Part shown: piece after piece, positions 14,751 to 20,657 of the stretch | Position numbering within the stretch: position 1 is the stretch's first letter | Layout: every line of letters begins with the position of its first letter | Virus record (IMG/VR): IMGVR_UViG_3300036859_000020 | Location: 1 to 26,642 of that record | Reading direction: 5' to 3' (one strand) | Length of the DNA stretch: 26,642 nucleotides | DNA from: a virus | Program-made: the position numbers and the translations under genes | The notes under the pieces: generated by a model | The model's input: the letters and a program-made list of their open reading frames with translations, nothing else | Databases searched by the model: none | What the model was told of the DNA's origin: nothing

Positions 14751-15144
14751 CAGCTTTCACCTTCCCTATCTCTCGGAACGCCGGAGGGTCGAACAGGTAG
14801 CTACTGATCCTCCACGCCGTGTCGTAGTCGTCTCGAATGTGAGCAAGCAGGGAGTTGCAAGGCCTGCAGAGCAGGCCTCGAACGTAGCCTGTCTTGTGGT
14901 CGTGGTCGACCGCCAGCTTCCGGACCTTGCCGGAGGCCCTGCGGCAGATCCAGCACACGCCTCCCTGTGCCTCATAGAGGGCCTCGTACTGCTCCGAGGT
15001 AATCCCGTAGGTCTTGAGTATGTGTCGGCCGTGAGCGGCCTCTTTGAGGGCCTTCTTGCGTGCCCTGTGACAGGTGGCGCAGCGGGGGCCGGGCGCCTTA
15101 AGCGCCCGACTCGTAGATCCGCAGTCTTTGCACGCCCTCTTCAT
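14740..15144 (-). CDS. Recombination endonuclease VII-like nuclease
   Basis: A 134-residue His-Me/HNH-type nuclease related to T4 endonuclease VII, which resolves branched DNA before packaging. An N-terminal Cys quartet (C5, C8, C22, C25) is followed by YGITSEQYEALYEAQGGVCW, a zinc site (C64, C67, C93, C96) and the catalytic LAVDHDHKTGYVRGLLC with D80-H81-D82-H83. N97 completes the beta-beta-alpha site. I chose ATG 15144, which overlaps the preceding small gene (ATGA), over GTG 15183. Confidence 0.9.
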   Translation of the reverse strand: MKRACKDCGSTSRALKAPGPRCATCHRARKKALKEAAHGRHILKTYGITSEQYEALYEAQGGVCWICRRASGKVRKLAVDHDHKTGYVRGLLCRPCNSLLAHIRDDYDTAWRISSYLFDPPAFREIGKVKADAA

Positions 15145-15278
15145 CCGGGTTGGCCGCACCTGCAAGGGTGCGGCTGTCCGCACGTGCCACAGTTCTCGAA
15201 GTAAGGCTTAGGCTCACTTGGGCGAGGAGCGCAGATACAGTGCTTGAAGCCGCAAGTAGAACACTTCTGCCCGAACAT
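15141..15278 (-). CDS. 45-residue Cys-rich double knuckle protein
   Basis: ATG 15278 to TGA overlapping the nuclease start. Eight Cys lie in two repeats of C-x2-C then C-x-C (CSTCGFKHCIC and CGTCGQPHPCRC), enough for two small zinc knuckles. It is directly coupled to the endonuclease VII gene, which has a similar Cys-rich N-terminus, so a shared role in DNA binding is plausible but unproved. Confidence 0.55.
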   Translation of the reverse strand: MFGQKCSTCGFKHCICAPRPSEPKPYFENCGTCGQPHPCRCGQPG

Positions 15279-15415
15279 CACTCGCTGCCCTGCTCCTCGT
15301 CCCACCGGTCGACGGCGTCCTCAAGAGCGACGTAGTCCCGGGTGTCAGGGACGTCCCCCGTGGACTCCTCATACGCTCGCACGGCGTTGTCCATCATCTC
15401 GTCCTTGCGTCCCAT
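15278..15415 (-). CDS. Small acidic protein
   Basis: A 45-residue protein (GRKDEMMDNAVRAYEESTGD at the start; LEDAVDRWDEEQ near the end) from ATG 15415, which overlaps the helicase stop (TGATG). It is mostly helical and acidic. It is kept because of the coupling on both sides; the function is unknown. Confidence 0.5.
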   Translation of the reverse strand: MGRKDEMMDNAVRAYEESTGDVPDTRDYVALEDAVDRWDEEQGSE

Positions 15416-16272
15416 CAGTCCTCTTCCCATGCGTTGACCTTGAGCATATCCGGTACCCCGACTCCGTCGTTGAAGAGCGGGGGGAGTGGCTGTTCCATCT
15501 CCTCGATCAGGCAGATCGCAGGCTGTGCGCTCATCTTGAAGAACTGCTTGGCCATCGCATCCTGCGGACCAAAGCGGTTCTTGACTGTGGCGACGTCCAG
15601 AGTGCCAGCGTGAGCGTCACCCCAAAGGGTGACGATCAGGGCCGGAAGCTGGTTCGCCTTACCCATGATGGCGGAACGCGGAGGCGGACTGCCAGCCTTC
15701 GCCGACTCGCTGGTGTGATGAACGATCGTGATCGCAGTCTCTTGCTCACGGGCCATGTCCTTCAACTCGGCCATCAGTGCCCAGTAGTTCTGTTCCCCCG
15801 CCCCCTCGTAGTCGATGTCCATCATGATATCGATCACGGTGTGGTGCGGGTACTCGCCGTTCAGCTCGGCGAACGCCTCCGCTTCACGCCACATGTGCTC
15901 CAGTGTAGGACTGGACCGGAACGACCAGCGGATGTGGTCCATGTCCTTGAGGACGTCGTAAGCCAGTTGCTTCTGGCCCATAACCCACAGCTCCGTCTCC
16001 TCGGACGGCGTGCCTGTGAGCATAGACAGCGTGCGGCTGGCCATGGTGAAGTCGTCGGAGTCGGACGAGTGGTACAGCGTGGGGACGTCAGGCCCCATCT
16101 GCTTGACCAGGTTCAGGGCAAGCACGGTCTTCATGCTGCCGGGCGGACCGGCGACCATCGAGAGCGAGCCTCGCCGGAAGGTTATCTTCTTCTCTTCGAA
16201 GATGGGCCACGGTGTAGGCAGCGGCTCCCCTGCGGAGACGCCGCGCCTAACCTGCCTGGCTAGGGTCCTCAA
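15415..16272 (-). CDS. DnaB/RecA-like ATPase, probable replicative helicase
   Basis: A 285-residue P-loop ATPase. From TTG 16272 (stop/start overlap TTGA, AGGGG upstream), Walker A is GPPGSMKT at about 42-49 and Walker B is HTVIDIMMDID with D148; a conserved SDSDDFTMASRTL block follows Walker A. The size and RecA-like core without an N-terminal domain fit compact actinophage DnaB-type helicases. The C-terminal region (about 220-285) is Pro-rich and acidic. Only a few small genes separate it from the primase, so the two probably act together at the fork. An in-frame later start at 16191 is less likely. Confidence 0.8.
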   Translation of the reverse strand: MRTLARQVRRGVSAGEPLPTPWPIFEEKKITFRRGSLSMVAGPPGSMKTVLALNLVKQMGPDVPTLYHSSDSDDFTMASRTLSMLTGTPSEETELWVMGQKQLAYDVLKDMDHIRWSFRSSPTLEHMWREAEAFAELNGEYPHHTVIDIMMDIDYEGAGEQNYWALMAELKDMAREQETAITIVHHTSESAKAGSPPPRSAIMGKANQLPALIVTLWGDAHAGTLDVATVKNRFGPQDAMAKQFFKMSAQPAICLIEEMEQPLPPLFNDGVGVPDMLKVNAWEED

Positions 16273-16439
16273 ATGTTCAGCCCCTGATTGCGAAGGTGGG
16301 CCTTGATCTGCTTCTGCATGCTCCAGGCCTCGTACTCCAGGAGATCCATCCACTCACTTGCGGTCGCGGTGACCGAGATAATCATGTCGTCCTCGTTGTC
16401 CAGGTCGAACGCCGGGTGAGGGACTCGCTCAGCCTTCAT
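16269..16439 (-). CDS. Small protein, paralogue of the next upstream gene
   Basis: A 56-residue protein from ATG 16439. Its core DMIISVTATASEWMDLLEYE aligns with GQITVTATKEEWINVIEKEL in the neighbouring gene at 16429-16617, so the pair arose by tandem duplication. The stop overlaps the helicase TTG start. It has a beta-strand followed by helices; the function is unknown. Confidence 0.6.
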   Translation of the reverse strand: MKAERVPHPAFDLDNEDDMIISVTATASEWMDLLEYEAWSMQKQIKAHLRNQGLNI

Positions 16440-16617
16440 CGTACACCCCCTGATTGATAAGCCAGTGAATCAGCTTAGAGAAGGCGTCGCGATCCCCGAG
16501 TGCCTCATCAGGAATCCACAACTCCTTCTCGATCACGTTGATCCACTCTTCCTTGGTGGCCGTGACGGTGATCTGTCCAGCCTGCTCAGGCGGGTACCCG
16601 AGACGCATAGCTTCCAC
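16429..16617 (-). CDS. Small protein, paralogue of the next downstream gene
   Basis: A 62-residue protein from GTG 16617 behind GAAGGGTGG. It shares the I-(S/T)-V-T-A-T-x2-E-W core with the following gene and has a longer helical C-terminus (FSKLIHWLINQGVYDEG). It overlaps that gene by 11 bases. The function is unknown. Confidence 0.6.
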   Translation of the reverse strand: MEAMRLGYPPEQAGQITVTATKEEWINVIEKELWIPDEALGDRDAFSKLIHWLINQGVYDEG

Positions 16618-16694
16618 TACTTACCACCCTTCGTCTCGGCGAACCGCTTCGCCATCTCGTCGAGTTCCTTCTGCTGCTCTTCTGTGAGTGTCAC
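16617..16694 (-). CDS. Candidate 25-residue peptide after the tRNA
   Basis: GTG 16694 starts two bases after the 3' end of the tRNA-like gene. The peptide is helical and charged (TLTEEQQKELDEMAKRF) and its TAG overlaps the next GTG. No Shine-Dalgarno site fits because the tRNA occupies that space, so translation would need a leaderless-type end created by tRNA 3' processing. Low confidence. Confidence 0.35.
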   Translation of the reverse strand: MTLTEEQQKELDEMAKRFAETKGGK

Positions 16695-16695
16695 G

Positions 16696-16772
16696 CGAAT
16701 GGAGAGGGACTCGAACCCTCAACGACCAGTCACCAGTAGACCGGCGCTCTTGTCCGGTTGAGCTATCCATCC
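16696..16772 (-). tRNA. Full cloverleaf tRNA-like gene with 9-nt anticodon loop
   Basis: Read on the - strand: a 7-bp acceptor GGATGGA/TCCATTC (one G-U), spacer TA, a D-stem GCTC/GAGC with loop AACCGGACAA containing the conserved GG, an anticodon stem CCGGT/ACTGG, a 9-nt loop CTACTGGTG, a 5-nt variable loop TCGTT, and a T-arm GAGGG-TTCGAGT-CCCTC. CCA is not encoded. With U at the expected position the loop could present ACU, or an enlarged four-base anticodon. A 6-bp stem with a 7-nt loop TACTGGT also folds but puts A at position 33. The amino-acid identity is therefore left open. Confidence 0.75.
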
Positions 16773-16793
16773 TGGCCCCGGGTGGGCGGCAAA

Positions 16794-16821
16794 CTTATCG
16801 CTGGTGCATGTGCCTAGTCAA
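16794..16821 (-). promoter_or_regulatory. Candidate sigma-70-type promoter for the tRNA and helicase segment
   Basis: On the - strand TTGACT (16821-16816) is followed after 16 bases by GATAAG (16799-16794), or after 18 bases by TAAGTT. The start point would be near 16785, about 12 bases before the tRNA. A 7-bp inverted repeat GGGTGGG/CCCACCC (16780-16786 and 16824-16830) frames it and could be an operator. Confidence 0.45.
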
Positions 16822-16840
16822 TACCCACCCAGGGAGTACG

Positions 16841-17308
16841 TCAGCCCTGCGGAACAACCTTGAAGGAGTGCTCCTTCTTGTTGCCGTTGCGCTTGTCCAG
16901 CTTCTTGCCGAGCACGTCGCCCTCTTCGATGTTGCCACCGGCCTCTTCGACCGCAGCCTTGAACTTGGCCCGCTCGTCAGCCGAGCCGGTCACGGTGACC
17001 CGAGCCTCGGTCAGGTCAGCAGGCTTGCCGTCCCACTCGCCGACGACGTCGGACAGGTGAACCTCGACCTGGTGCACCGGCCGGAGGCCAGCACGCTCAG
17101 CCTCGTCCTTCGGCACGCCCTTCGGCTTGCCATCCACCCAGAACTTCTGAAGGCCAGGCTTGTTGTTGGTCACGTCCCACTCGGAGACGGTGGCCTCGGT
17201 GTCGATCTTGGTGACGACACCCTTGATGAACTCACCCGGGTTCTTCAGGTTGACGAACTTCGGGCCGTAGGTACCGCCGCCACCGAAGAGGTCATTCAGA
17301 GTAGCCAT
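16841..17308 (-). CDS. Hypothetical replication-block protein
   Basis: A 155-residue protein. From ATG 17308 it reads MATLNDLFGGGGTYGPKFVN, then an OB-like beta-rich region (about 25-85: FIKGVVTKIDTEATVSEWDV) and a C-terminal alpha/beta part ending KKEHSFKVVPQG. The frame extends upstream to GTG 17389 through a Gln/Glu-rich helix; that start would close a 90-base gap but has no better ribosome site. The beta-rich core beside replication genes could indicate a single-strand DNA-binding function, but I do not recognise the family. Confidence 0.6.
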   Translation of the reverse strand: MATLNDLFGGGGTYGPKFVNLKNPGEFIKGVVTKIDTEATVSEWDVTNNKPGLQKFWVDGKPKGVPKDEAERAGLRPVHQVEVHLSDVVGEWDGKPADLTEARVTVTGSADERAKFKAAVEEAGGNIEEGDVLGKKLDKRNGNKKEHSFKVVPQG

Positions 17309-17398
17309 ATTGTCTAGTATCTCCTTGAGTTGCTCGTCTTGTTCTTGTCGTTGCTGTTGCGTCATGGTGCTCAGTCGCTTGAACGCCACAGGTCTAGC

Positions 17399-17881
17399 TT
17401 ACCATCCGGAGTCAAGCTTCGGCGCCGCCTTGGTAGGCGGCTGCTCCCACGGCTTCTTCACTGCCGCAGTAGGCTTGGTCCACGGGGCGTCGTCCGACTC
17501 CTCGGCCTTGGCAAGGTCGTCACCCACGTCGGTAACAGTCACATCCTCGTCCACCTCGGTGGCACCAAGCTCGTTCTTGATGAGCTGGGCAGCCATCTCG
17601 TTAGATTCGTCCACCGTGCGTGGTGGCTTGCCCTCTGCCAGCCTATCAGCAGCCGCCTGGGGGTTACCAGGGGGAGCCTCCTGCGAGGCGCCCTGAGGGG
17701 CGCTCACGTCCATTGCAGCACCAGTCTTGAACCCCTGAGAGAACAGGTTCAGGTAGACCGCAGCTGCCACGCCGAGCGCGTGAGCGTCGGCGGCAGACTC
17801 AAGCCCGAACTCTTCGGGACTGGCGGTCAGCTTCACGTTGCCGTACTGTACGGTCGGCAGGGTGATCTCGATCTCAGCCAT
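17399..17881 (-). CDS. Hypothetical protein with long disordered acidic tail
   Basis: A 160-residue protein from ATG 17881. The folded N-terminal part (about 1-55: EIEITLPTVQYGNVKLTASP) is followed by a Pro/Ala/Glu-rich linker and a Trp-containing tail (APWTKPT, KPWEQPP) ending in LDSGW. Conserved folded head plus acidic linker plus short hydrophobic tip is the layout of single-strand-binding or hub proteins. This is inference from shape and neighbourhood. Confidence 0.6.
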   Translation of the reverse strand: MAEIEITLPTVQYGNVKLTASPEEFGLESAADAHALGVAAAVYLNLFSQGFKTGAAMDVSAPQGASQEAPPGNPQAAADRLAEGKPPRTVDESNEMAAQLIKNELGATEVDEDVTVTDVGDDLAKAEESDDAPWTKPTAAVKKPWEQPPTKAAPKLDSGW

Positions 17882-18050
17882 GCTTGTAAATCCTTGTCAG
17901 GTCGTCGAGTTCAACGGCTTCGGACTGGCAGTCATCGCACAACCACTCGCCCTCCTCGTCATCGTAGCACATGTCCGAGCCTTCGTGCTTGTGGCACTCA
18001 GCCTCAGCGTACTTGGTGTTCCAGTAGTCGTCATCAGAACGGGAACCCAT
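17874..18050 (-). CDS. Small zinc-finger-like protein
   Basis: A 58-residue acidic protein. C, H, C and C-x2-C (AECHKHEGSDMC, then WLCDDCQSE) could bind one zinc. I prefer ATG 18050, eight bases after AGGAG, to GTG 18059. It overlaps the nuclease stop by 17 bases. The function is unknown. Confidence 0.55.
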   Translation of the reverse strand: MGSRSDDDYWNTKYAEAECHKHEGSDMCYDDEEGEWLCDDCQSEAVELDDLTRIYKHG

Positions 18051-18840
18051 CGTCCTCACTCCTGTCGTAGTACACGGCCCTCTGCGTCATGCCCTGCTGG
18101 ACCAGGCAGTTGTCCTGCTGGAAGCAGAACTTACAGTTGAACGAAGCCTTCGCCTCGTAGTGCTTGCCTTCGATCCTCTCCACCACAGCCTGGTACTTCT
18201 TGCCGACCTCCCTAGGGTCGACCTTCGAAAGGTCGACGTACCTGGTGTTGGCTGAGCCTGGAGCCAGCATGACATACCTGCCACGGAAGCCGGGGTAGTT
18301 CAGGGCTGGGTCCTTGTGGTTGTTGCTCATCAGTAGGGCCGCATACGTCTCTAGCTGGAAGTTGCCAGGCTTGGTGCTGCCGCTCTTCCAGTCGAGAATC
18401 ACCGGGCCCTTCTTCTTGTGCTCGCCGATGATGTCGACGAACGCCTTGATAGGCACCGACAGGCCTGGAAGCCTGCCTGAGGCGTCGTACTCCACCTCCC
18501 ATACGTCGATGTCCTCCAGCTCCTGCAAGGCCTTCTCGTAGCACTCTACGGCCCTCTGAAGGGCCTTCTCGTGCGTGATAGGGGCGGCCTCGGGGCCGCC
18601 TGCCAGCCACTGAGACAGGTCGGGCTCGATCTCCATCTGCCTAGTGACCAGCGGATAGAAGTATGCCTCCATCGGCTTGTCCGGGACGCCCCTTAGGGCG
18701 TCCTCAATTTTGCCATGTACGGCACTACCGATTGGGATGTACCAACTCTGTAGCTCCTGACCCTGTCGCACCTTGCTCAGGTACCAAGAGCGGGGGCAGC
18801 GAGTGTAGGTGTTGTACTGAGAGTACGAGATATGTTCCAT
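18034..18840 (-). CDS. RecB/Cas4-like PD-(D/E)xK nuclease with Fe-S cysteines
   Basis: A 268-residue exonuclease-type protein. Motif order: C15 in YTRCPRSWYL; H42 in IGSAVHGKIEDAL; D136 in AFVDIIGE; D150 and K152 in VILDWKSGS; Q162 and Y166 in FQLETYAALL; then C236, C239 and C245 in NCKFCFQQDNC. One N-terminal plus three C-terminal Cys is the 4Fe-4S layout of AddB/Cas4 nucleases. A role in phage recombination or end processing is likely. The last residues, EDDGFPF, resemble an SSB C-terminal tip. The start codon lies in a perfect inverted repeat at 18827-18845. Confidence 0.88.
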   Translation of the reverse strand: MEHISYSQYNTYTRCPRSWYLSKVRQGQELQSWYIPIGSAVHGKIEDALRGVPDKPMEAYFYPLVTRQMEIEPDLSQWLAGGPEAAPITHEKALQRAVECYEKALQELEDIDVWEVEYDASGRLPGLSVPIKAFVDIIGEHKKKGPVILDWKSGSTKPGNFQLETYAALLMSNNHKDPALNYPGFRGRYVMLAPGSANTRYVDLSKVDPREVGKKYQAVVERIEGKHYEAKASFNCKFCFQQDNCLVQQGMTQRAVYYDRSEDDGFPF

Positions 18841-18845
18841 ATCTC
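18827..18845 (-). promoter_or_regulatory. Inverted repeat enclosing the nuclease start codon
   Basis: GAGATATG-GAA-CATATCTC is an 8-bp perfect inverted repeat with a 3-base spacer. The start ATG (18840-18838) is in its left arm. In RNA it would sequester the start; in DNA it could be an operator. It is AT-rich compared with the surroundings. Confidence 0.45.
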
Positions 18846-18865
18846 AATGATACCAGCGGGGGAAA

Positions 18866-19360
18866 CTACAGGAAGCGAGCCTTGTTGGCAAGTCGCTTGC
18901 ACTCACCACAGTACCGCTTGCCATCCTTCCTGGTGATCCAGGCGTCGTGGTTCTTCGCACAACGAACCTGCATAGCTCGCTTGCCAGGTACCACAGTAGC
19001 CTTACGAGGCCCCTCAAGGGGCCTCTTGCTATCCTGGAACAGCCCCTCAGGGGGCTGTCCACCACGAGTGGTCCAGTACCTGTCGTACTCATTAGAATTT
19101 CTCTTGCACTCCTGCCTGACGGGGCAGGATGCACAGACCTTCAAGCCCTCAGCTATGCGAACTTCCTGTTCTCCCCGCTGAGTCTTGTTCAACCTAGTAA
19201 GTACCTCGTCAAGCTCCCACAGGGAAGGGTCCTTGCCGTTGCAAGAGGCTTCATCCTTCCAGTCAGGATAGGCAGGCCCCCCTGAAGGGGGCCTATAGCT
19301 AGCCACCTGAGGCCCCGTGTAAGGGATGTAGACCGGGTTACCTGCGTACTCTGATTCCAC
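18866..19360 (-). CDS. WhiB-family Fe-S transcription factor with extra C-terminal zinc-finger-like domain
   Basis: A 164-residue protein from GTG 19360. The Wbl core is at about 33-105: C40 (DEASC), then C76, C79 and C85 (CASCPVRQEC) as [4Fe-4S] ligands, and YWTTRGG in place of the usual GxWGG turn. Residues about 130-160 add C134, H138, C151 and C154 (CAKNHDAW, then RYCGEC), a second metal site not usual in Wbl proteins. Phage Wbl proteins can bind the host primary sigma factor and alter promoter choice; here that is inferred. Three GC-rich palindromes lie in frame at low-complexity Pro/Gly segments. Confidence 0.85.
   Translation of the reverse strand: MESEYAGNPVYIPYTGPQVASYRPPSGGPAYPDWKDEASCNGKDPSLWELDEVLTRLNKTQRGEQEVRIAEGLKVCASCPVRQECKRNSNEYDRYWTTRGGQPPEGLFQDSKRPLEGPRKATVVPGKRAMQVRCAKNHDAWITRKDGKRYCGECKRLANKARFL
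19274..19294. repeat. 21-bp GC-rich palindrome, copy 1 (inside the whiB-like gene)
   Basis: It is identical over 21 bases to the copy at 19392-19412: AGGCCCCC arms around a CTGAA-type loop. It encodes RPPSGGP in frame in the WhiB-like protein. Confidence 0.8.
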
Positions 19361-19391
19361 TTAGGTTCCTTAGTTACTAGTTAACTTCTGT

Positions 19392-19412
19392 AGGCCCCCC
19401 TGAAGGGGGCCT
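19392..19412. repeat. 21-bp GC-rich palindrome, copy 2 (leader)
   Basis: An exact copy of 19274-19294, 32 bases upstream of the whiB-like start. As RNA it folds into a stem of at least 8 bp just before the ribosome site. Confidence 0.8.
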
Positions 19413-19464
19413 TACAAGTAGCTACTTAACCTCTAAAGGCAGTATAACCTGAGGTGTCTTAGTA

Positions 19465-19509
19465 GGGAGTCCTCCCTGGGGGTCGGCCTCCCAACTTCCC
19501 ATTGCGCTA
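19465..19509 (-). repeat. Structured leader repeat, copy A
   Basis: On the - strand: AGCGCAA, a short spacer, then arms GGGAG/CTCCC enclosing CCGACCCCCAGGGAGG. The core is shared with copy B, whereas the arms differ but still pair. Confidence 0.6.
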
Positions 19510-19521
19510 TCGGGTGTACTT

Positions 19522-19569
19522 GAACGACCCTCCCTTGGGGTCGGTTCGTTCGATCACAACGTTGCGCTA
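19522..19569 (-). repeat. Structured leader repeat, copy B
   Basis: On the - strand: AGCGCAA, a spacer, then arms GAACGA/TCGTTC enclosing CCGACCCCAAGGGAGG. Compensated arm changes relative to copy A suggest selection on the fold. Confidence 0.6.
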
Positions 19570-19656
19570 CTGACTAACCTATACAGGAAACACTTTGATC
19601 ATGCTGTTTCATTCCCGGTTTCCCCGGAAAAATCCTGATAGTTTTTGTGACGTGGG

Positions 19657-19857
19657 TCACACCTCCTGTCGGGCACGCTGCATGGCGTGCCTGTAGTACT
19701 CGGCCAGCTTGTGTACTGCGTCCTGCACTACGTCGGTCGCGGATGTCATGCGCTGACAGGCCATGATCAGGTTGAGATCCTTGGCGAACTGGTCTGTCAT
19801 ACGTGCTGTCACCTGCTTCTTTTCCCTCATGTCAGGGTGTGTCTTACGATCCGCCAT
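19657..19857 (-). CDS. Ribbon-helix-helix-like small regulator
   Basis: A 66-residue protein from ATG 19857 behind GAGG. The strand KKQVTARMTDQFAKDLNLIM, a turn and the helix TSATDVVQDAVHKLAEYY fit the CopG/Arc beta-alpha-alpha plan. It is divergent from the + strand trio with only 29 bases between start codons, so it could control both directions. A 14-bp inverted repeat (19648-19661) lies at its 3' end. Confidence 0.6.
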   Translation of the reverse strand: MADRKTHPDMREKKQVTARMTDQFAKDLNLIMACQRMTSATDVVQDAVHKLAEYYRHAMQRARQEV

Positions 19858-19874
19858 ACAGGGATCCTCTCGTG

Positions 19875-19880
19875 TATTAT
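19875..19880 (+). promoter_or_regulatory. Candidate -10 element for a leaderless transcript
   Basis: TATTAT ends six bases before the ATG at 19887, so transcription would begin at or next to the start codon. No good -35 is seen (CGCCAT at the 17-base spacing). Confidence 0.4.
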
Positions 19881-19886
19881 GAGGGT

Positions 19887-20657
19887 ATGGCAAAGACCAA
19901 GTCAACCCTCATCCTGCCGGACATCCAGTATCCGTATCACGACGACGTTGTACTACAGAAGCTCATCAACGTAGCACGTGACAGGCAGCCTGACCAGATC
20001 ACTCAGATCGGGGATGGCATCGACTTCCCTACCGTATCACAGTGGAGCAAGGGTACGGCAGGCGAGTACGCTGACACCCTACAGGAGCACATAGACGGCT
20101 ATCGTGCGGACGTTCTTGGTCCCCTGCGGGAAGCCTGCCCAGAAAGCCGGATCACCTGGCTTGAAGGTAATCACGACCTCCGGGTACGTGACTTCGTCAA
20201 GAAGTACGCGGCGCCCCTTGGGCCACTTCGGGCACTGGAAGTGCCATCCCTCTTCGCCCTTGACGATCTCGCCATCGATTACGTACGCGGTCCCCTTCGG
20301 GTGGCGACCAACACACTGGCCGTCCACGGACACGAGGCGGGCGGGTACTGTGCTTCCGCTAGCGCCTGGGATGCGAAGTTCGCCAAGCGATACGGGAGCG
20401 ATAAGAACTTCGTGTTCGGTCATACTCATCAGCCTTTCCTGATCACTCGTGCGTTCGGTTACTCCGGCAAGGTCTCCCCGCGATTCACGATGAACGTGGG
20501 AAGTATCATGGACCCCGTGGCTGCGACGTACGTTAAGGACGGAGCCGTGTCCTGGCAACAGTCATTCGCATGGCTGGAGGACGACGGGAAGAGGGTGTGG
20601 CCGGAGCTGGTTACGCTGGTCGACCGGCTGGGCTACTTCAAGGGGGAGCGCATCTGA
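19887..20657 (+). CDS. Calcineurin-like metallophosphoesterase
   Basis: A 256-residue enzyme. Family motifs in order: PDIQYPYHD (D12, with Q14 where D-x-H is usual), IGDGID (D43), GNHD (94-97), VHGHE (H147, H149) and FGHTHQP (178-181). These bind two metals and hydrolyse phosphomonoesters or diesters; the substrate is unknown. I chose ATG 19887 because the upstream in-frame sequence overlaps the divergent gene. It heads a three-gene operon with tight overlaps. Confidence 0.9.
   Translation: MAKTKSTLILPDIQYPYHDDVVLQKLINVARDRQPDQITQIGDGIDFPTVSQWSKGTAGEYADTLQEHIDGYRADVLGPLREACPESRITWLEGNHDLRVRDFVKKYAAPLGPLRALEVPSLFALDDLAIDYVRGPLRVATNTLAVHGHEAGGYCASASAWDAKFAKRYGSDKNFVFGHTHQPFLITRAFGYSGKVSPRFTMNVGSIMDPVAATYVKDGAVSWQQSFAWLEDDGKRVWPELVTLVDRLGYFKGERI

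Larger units (their letters stand above)
19361..19656 (-). other. 296-base non-coding leader upstream of the whiB-like gene
   Basis: No convincing ORF. From the whiB end it holds the second 21-bp palindrome (19392-19412), two structured repeats (19465-19509 and 19522-19569), then an AT-richer stretch (about 19575-19650), and GTGAC-GTGG-GTCAC (19648-19661), an inverted repeat overlapping the end of the next gene. The AT-rich part is the likeliest place for the promoter of the replication operon, but I could not find a convincing -35/-10 pair. Confidence 0.55.

Noticed and set aside
19461-19580. Complete tRNA gene in the whiB leader (AGCGCAA resembles a D-arm; TTCAAGT resembles a T-loop)
   Set aside because: No acceptor helix and only a four-pair T-stem with mismatches. 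The two-copy hairpin reading fits better.
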